Positions 6,571 to 9,073 of a stretch of DNA of 9,073 nt are shown here, one piece after another; position 1 is the stretch's first letter, and each line of letters starts with the position of its first letter. Below the pieces are notes generated by a model, which saw only the letters and a list, made by a program, of their open reading frames with translations, did no database searches and had not been told where the DNA came from. A program made the translations under genes and the position numbers. This DNA comes from JAYPUG01 sp038117265. Lineage in GTDB: Bacteria; Pseudomonadota; Alphaproteobacteria; UBA6615. The DNA is taken from the NCBI GenBank assembly GCA_038117265.1, contig JAYOFO010000094.1, positions 1 to 9,073 on the forward strand, read 5' to 3'.

Positions 6571-7385
6571 GTCACGCTCGCCCCTTCACGAAACTCCGCA
6601 AGAAATTCGGCCATCGCGTCGATGGTCTCGTTCGGTCGCTCGACCATGATCATGTGACCGGTGGCCGGCAGCACGACGGAGCGCGCGCCGGCGATCGCCG
6701 CGCGCAGACCCGCCGAGGCGCGCACCGGCGTCATCCGGTCGCCATCGCCCATCAGGAACAGGGCCGGACAGGCGATCTTCGCCGCCTTGTCGAGCGCGCC
6801 GGTCCAGCCGTCGCACGCCGCCAGGTCGCTGCCCAGCACGTCGGGCGGGCAGGAGGCGAGCAGCGCGCGGCCGCCGCCGCGCAGCCACAGGCCCGGCGCC
6901 TGGTGGCCGCCCCGGTGGGCCGGCTTGCCGAACCCCCAGTCGGTGATGAGCTCCCACGCGCGCGGGTCGTTCGCCGCCGCCGCGGCAAGCAGGTCGGGAT
7001 GGACCTGCATGTGGTCCGAGGGGCCGATCAGGACGAGCGACAGCGCGCGCGCAGGTTGCTGCGCCGCGGCCGCGAGCACGATGAGCGAGCCCATGGAGTG
7101 GCCGGCGAGGTGCGCCCGCGCCACGCCTGCTGCATCGAGGAAGCGCCACAGCCAGTCGGCATAGGCCTCGATCGTGGCCGGTGCGACGCCCTCCGAGCGG
7201 CCATGGCCCGGCAGGTCGGGCACCAGCACGTTGTGGCCGTGGTGCGCGAAATAGCGCGACTGCAGCCCCCAGGCGCTGTGGTCGTTGCCGCCGCCATGGA
7301 CGAGGACGAGGCTCGGGCGCGCCGGATCGAAGTCGCGTCCGCCGGTGTGGACGAAGATGCGCGCGCCGTCGACGGTGATGTCCAT
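6567..7385 (-). CDS. Alpha/beta hydrolase
   Basis: This gene encodes 272 residues starting at the ATG at 7385, preceded by the purine-rich AGAGGGGG. The alpha/beta-hydrolase fold is clear. The oxyanion-hole segment VLVHGGGNDHSAW is at 27-39, PDLPGHGRS at 56-64, the nucleophile elbow GHSMG has Ser97, the acid is Asp216 in GDGDRMTP, and the base is His244 in ATGHMIMVERP. The triad is complete, so it should be an active esterase, lactonase, C-C hydrolase or related enzyme. Between core strands lies a cap region (about 125-195) whose sequence does not reveal the substrate. The frame stays open upstream to 8072, but that stretch is antisense-free shadow inside metY. The gene sits 11 bases after metY and overlaps the thioesterase by four bases. 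The neighbours suggest acyl or thioester chemistry, but homoserine O-acetyltransferase (MetX) motifs are not evident; MetX is much longer. Confidence 0.92.
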   Translation of the reverse strand: MDITVDGARIFVHTGGRDFDPARPSLVLVHGGGNDHSAWGLQSRYFAHHGHNVLVPDLPGHGRSEGVAPATIEAYADWLWRFLDAAGVARAHLAGHSMGSLIVLAAAAQQPARALSLVLIGPSDHMQVHPDLLAAAAANDPRAWELITDWGFGKPAHRGGHQAPGLWLRGGGRALLASCPPDVLGSDLAACDGWTGALDKAAKIACPALFLMGDGDRMTPVRASAGLRAAIAGARSVVLPATGHMIMVERPNETIDAMAEFLAEFREGASVT

Positions 7386-7396
7386 CCTCGCCCCCT

Positions 7397-8701
7397 CTAG
7401 CGCTGCGAGGCGCGGAGCGCCTGTTTCAGGTCGTCGACGATGTCGCCGGCATCCTCCAGCCCGACGGCGAGCCGCACCATTTCCTCGCCGACACCGGCCG
7501 CGGCCAGCTCCGCGGCGCTCATCTGCTGGTGCGTGGTGCTCGCCGGATGGATCACCAGCGACTTGGCGTCGCCGACATTGGCGAGGTGCGAGAACAGTTC
7601 GAGCGCCTCGATGAACTTCGCGCCCGCCCGGCGCGGGCCCTCCGTCCCCGGCTTGACGCCGAAGGTGACGATCGCGCCCGGCCCGTCGGGCAGCAGGCGC
7701 TGCGCCAGCCCGTGGTCGGGGTGGCTCGCCAGGCCCGGATAGCGCACCCAGGCGACCTCGTCGGCCGCCTCGAGGAAGGCGGCCACCGCTTGCGCGTTGG
7801 CGACGTGGCGGCTCATGCGCATCGGCAGGGTCTCGAGCCCCTGCAGCAGGTAGAAGGCGGTCTGGGGCGCCATGCAGGCGCCGAAGTCGCGCAGCCCTTC
7901 GGCGCGCGCGCGCATGATGAAGGCGGCCGGCCCGAACTCCTCGGCGAAGTCGAGCCCGTGATAACCCGCATAGGGCTCGGTCATCGCCGGGAACTTGCCC
8001 GATCCCTCCCAGTCGAACGCGCCGCCATCGACCAGCACGCCGCCGATCGCGACCCCGTGGCCGCCGATCCACTTGGTCGCGGAGTGCATGATCAGGTTGG
8101 CGCCATGCTCGAACGGACGCAGCAGGGCCGGTGTCGAGAAGGTGGCATCGACCAGCAGCGGCAGGCCCGCGGCATGCGCCATCCCGGCGACGGCGGGGAT
8201 GTCGAGGATCTCGAGGCCCGGGTTGCCGATGGTCTCGGCGAAGACCAGCCGCGTCTCCTCGCGGATCGCCGCCCGGAACGCGTCGGGGTCGCGCGGATCC
8301 ACCAGGGTCGTAGTGATCCCGAAGCGCGGCAACGTGTGCTGGAACAGATTGTGGGTGCCGCCATAGATGTTGCGCGAGGCCACGATGTGGCCGCCCGTAT
8401 CCATCAGGGTCATCACCGCCAGGGTCATCGCCGCCTGGCCGCTGGCCGTCGCCACCGCGCCGACCCCGCCCTCCAGCGCGGCCATGCGCTCCTCGAACAC
8501 TGCCACCGTCGGGTTCGAGATGCGCGAGTAGATGTGGCCGGCCCGTTCGAGGTTGAACAGGCTGGCGGCGTGCTCGACATCGGGAAAGACGTAGGAGGTC
8601 GTCTGATAGATCGGCGCCGCCCGCGCACCGGTCACCGGGTCGGGATGCTGGCCGGCGTGCAGGCTCAGCGTCGAGAATTTGAGGTGCTTCGGTTCGACCA
8701 T
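7397..8701 (-). CDS. metY: O-acetylhomoserine sulfhydrylase-type PLP enzyme (Cys/Met metabolism family)
   Basis: This gene encodes 434 residues, the usual length of MetY. MetY adds sulfide to O-acetylhomoserine to form homocysteine in the cytoplasm; the family also includes cystathionine synthases and lyases and MetZ. Seen here: TLSLHAGQHPDPVTGARAAPIYQTTSY-type N-terminus, the phosphate-binding Tyr58-Ser-Arg60 in YSRISNPT, SGQA at 87-90, Tyr113 in NIYGG, the PLP-nitrogen Asp185 in VDATFSTP, and the cofactor Lys210 in SATKWIGGHG. MetY rather than MetZ or MetB is favoured by length and by insertions such as the FDWEGSGKFP region (228 on) and ANVGDAKSLVIHP. The start is the ATG at 8701 with GGAGG (8712-8708) six bases upstream; a 44-residue in-frame extension upstream runs through hairpins and a terminator and is rejected. 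It is the first gene of a three-gene operon. Confidence 0.92.
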   Translation of the reverse strand: MVEPKHLKFSTLSLHAGQHPDPVTGARAAPIYQTTSYVFPDVEHAASLFNLERAGHIYSRISNPTVAVFEERMAALEGGVGAVATASGQAAMTLAVMTLMDTGGHIVASRNIYGGTHNLFQHTLPRFGITTTLVDPRDPDAFRAAIREETRLVFAETIGNPGLEILDIPAVAGMAHAAGLPLLVDATFSTPALLRPFEHGANLIMHSATKWIGGHGVAIGGVLVDGGAFDWEGSGKFPAMTEPYAGYHGLDFAEEFGPAAFIMRARAEGLRDFGACMAPQTAFYLLQGLETLPMRMSRHVANAQAVAAFLEAADEVAWVRYPGLASHPDHGLAQRLLPDGPGAIVTFGVKPGTEGPRRAGAKFIEALELFSHLANVGDAKSLVIHPASTTHQQMSAAELAAAGVGEEMVRLAVGLEDAGDIVDDLKQALRASQR

Positions 8702-8707
8702 GTGCGG

Positions 8708-8783
8708 CCTCCGCGGCGGATGGGTGCCGCGGAACTTATCGCAACCGCATGCCGGCTTGAACCGGCGTGTGCACGGCGCACGC
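8708..8783 (-). promoter_or_regulatory. Structured leader of metY with a hairpin touching the ribosome site
   Basis: Three hairpins lie upstream of metY. Nearest the gene, CCGCGGC (8711-8717) pairs with GCCGCGG (8726-8732) across an eight-base loop; its gene-side arm includes the first two bases of the GGAGG ribosome site (8712-8708). Next, GCCGG (8751-8755) pairs with CCGGC (8762-8766). Then GCGTGTGC (8765-8772) pairs with GCGCACGC (8776-8783) with one wobble. The last two share bases 8765-8766, so they partly exclude each other. A weak -10-like GATAAG (8740-8735) has no good -35. I could not fit this to a known SAM riboswitch. A regulatory role is inference. Confidence 0.4.
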
Positions 8784-8788
8784 AAAGA

Positions 8789-8826
8789 AAAACCGCTCCG
8801 GAAGGGGGGGAGACCGGAGCGGTTTT
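8789..8826 (-). terminator. Intrinsic terminator upstream of metY, potentially bidirectional
   Basis: A perfect 13-base-pair stem: AAAACCGCTCCGG (8789-8801) with CCGGAGCGGTTTT (8814-8826). The 12-base loop contains seven G in a row on the + strand. Read on the - strand the hairpin is followed by TTTTTCTTT, on the + strand only by the TTTT inside the stem, so - strand termination is favoured. No gene lies directly upstream on either strand, so it either ends an unannotated transcript from the right, insulates metY, or attenuates metY. Confidence 0.78.
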
Positions 8827-8943
8827 GAGTCAACAGGGAGGCATCAAAGAGATCTGAGATAGATCCATGATGGATGGTTCATGGGAAGAGCCATCACACC
8901 CAGAATCGTCGACAATGGCTAAAAAATGGTTAACGTGCGGGCG
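8827..8943. other. AT-richer intergenic stretch between two terminators, no gene recognised
   Basis: This 117-base stretch is clearly less GC-rich than the rest and shows no credible open frame. It holds a TTGACT on the - strand (8833-8828) without a fitting -10. It also has an imperfect hairpin GATGGTTC (8873-8880) with GAGCCATC (8888-8895), whose T-G wobble pairs on the + strand but becomes C-A on the - strand. GTTAAC occurs near its right end and again at 8949-8954. Two GANTC sites (8827-8831 and near 8902) could be CcrM methylation sites, which is chance-compatible. The larger gap 8702-9007 consists of this stretch, the metY leader and the two terminators. Confidence 0.4.
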
Positions 8944-8976
8944 AAAAAGTTAACGGGGCCCCGAAAGGAGCCCCGT
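8944..8976 (-). terminator. Intrinsic terminator of the right-edge gene
   Basis: The arms are ACGGGGCCCC (8953-8962) and GGAGCCCCGT (8967-8976). On the - strand the one imperfect pair is a G-U wobble, on the + strand it is a C-A mismatch, so the hairpin is better in the - direction. A run of five T (8948-8944 on the - strand) follows four bases after the stem. It lies 31 bases beyond the stop codon of the partial gene at 9008. Confidence 0.75.
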
Positions 8977-9007
8977 CTTGTCGATTTTTGTAAGCGAATT
9001 CAGGAAA

Positions 9008-9073
9008 TTAGTTGTCGCTCTGGCCGCCCCCGCCGATCCGCACATCGGCCATCCAGTCGGGGATGCGGCTCTG
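9008..9073 (-). CDS. C-terminal end of an unidentified protein (5' truncated)
   Basis: The - strand is open from the window edge to a TAA at 9010-9008, giving 21 residues ending DVRIGGGGQSDN. It is supported as coding by the G/C-rich third codon positions and by a - strand intrinsic terminator 31 bases downstream. The glycine-rich, polar end suggests a flexible tail. Too little is visible to name a family, and I do not recognise it. Confidence 0.6.
   Translation of the reverse strand, partial: QSRIPDWMADVRIGGGGQSDN

Noticed and set aside
7386..8072. Upstream extension of the alpha/beta hydrolase frame, giving a 501-residue product
   Set aside because: The extra part lies inside metY in another frame, has no domain sense, and the ATG at 7385 with a purine-rich ribosome site gives a normal-length hydrolase.
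8702..8833. 44-residue N-terminal extension of MetY
   Set aside because: It passes through the leader hairpins and an intrinsic terminator, lacks family similarity, and ATG 8701 has a good GGAGG and yields the usual length.
8700..8850. SAM-II or SAM/SAH riboswitch before metY
   Set aside because: Hairpins exist but I could not identify the conserved pseudoknot or core bases by eye; kept only as an unassigned leader.
1..9073. Mobile elements, CRISPR arrays, tRNA or rRNA genes
   Set aside because: No transposase or integrase, no regularly spaced direct repeats and no tRNA- or rRNA-like sequence were found by eye; base composition is even except for the short stretch near 8827-9007.

Overview
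This is a GC-rich window from what is most likely an alphaproteobacterium. The organism is inferred from three things. The ribosomal protein L31 is the cysteine-free form typical of that class. The small heat-shock gene carries a ROSE-type RNA thermometer behind an RpoH-like promoter. Gene arrangement and codon use (strong G/C at third positions) also fit. I cannot name a genus. The window holds ten protein-coding genes, two of them cut by the window edges, and little unused DNA.

Left part (1-1940, + strand): a two-gene cassette. The first gene is the 3' end of a MotA/TolQ/ExbB-type proton-channel protein. The second is a MotB-like protein with one N-terminal membrane helix, about 240 residues of predicted periplasmic coiled coil and a C-terminal OmpA peptidoglycan-binding domain. 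Together they look like an ion-driven stator-type complex of unknown job. Convergent to it (1957-3780, - strand) is an MsbA-like ABC half-exporter.

Middle (3859-4881, + strand): rpmE (L31) with its own promoter and a strong intrinsic terminator. It is followed by an Hsp20 gene whose 165-base upstream gap is almost fully explained by a heat-shock (RpoH) promoter and a three-hairpin ROSE-like thermometer that buries the Shine-Dalgarno sequence. An intrinsic terminator with a GAAA loop closes the Hsp20 unit.

Right part (4973-8701): a stand-alone MetE C-terminal-domain-like, zinc-dependent methyltransferase on the + strand faces a compact three-gene operon on the - strand. That operon is metY-like (O-acetylhomoserine sulfhydrylase), then an alpha/beta hydrolase, then a 4HBT hotdog thioesterase. 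The convergent stop codons share the bases CTAG, and the hydrolase and thioesterase overlap by ATGA. MetY makes homocysteine and MetE-type enzymes methylate it, so a sulfur/methionine theme is plausible, but the roles of the hydrolase and thioesterase are unknown.

Right edge (8702-9073): a 306-base intergenic region with a structured metY leader and two intrinsic terminators that work best in the - direction, then the last 21 codons of an unidentified - strand gene. I see no mobile element, CRISPR array, tRNA or rRNA, and no known defence system. The best-supported notable element is the thermometer plus RpoH promoter in front of hsp20. The least explained is the long-coiled-coil motor pair.
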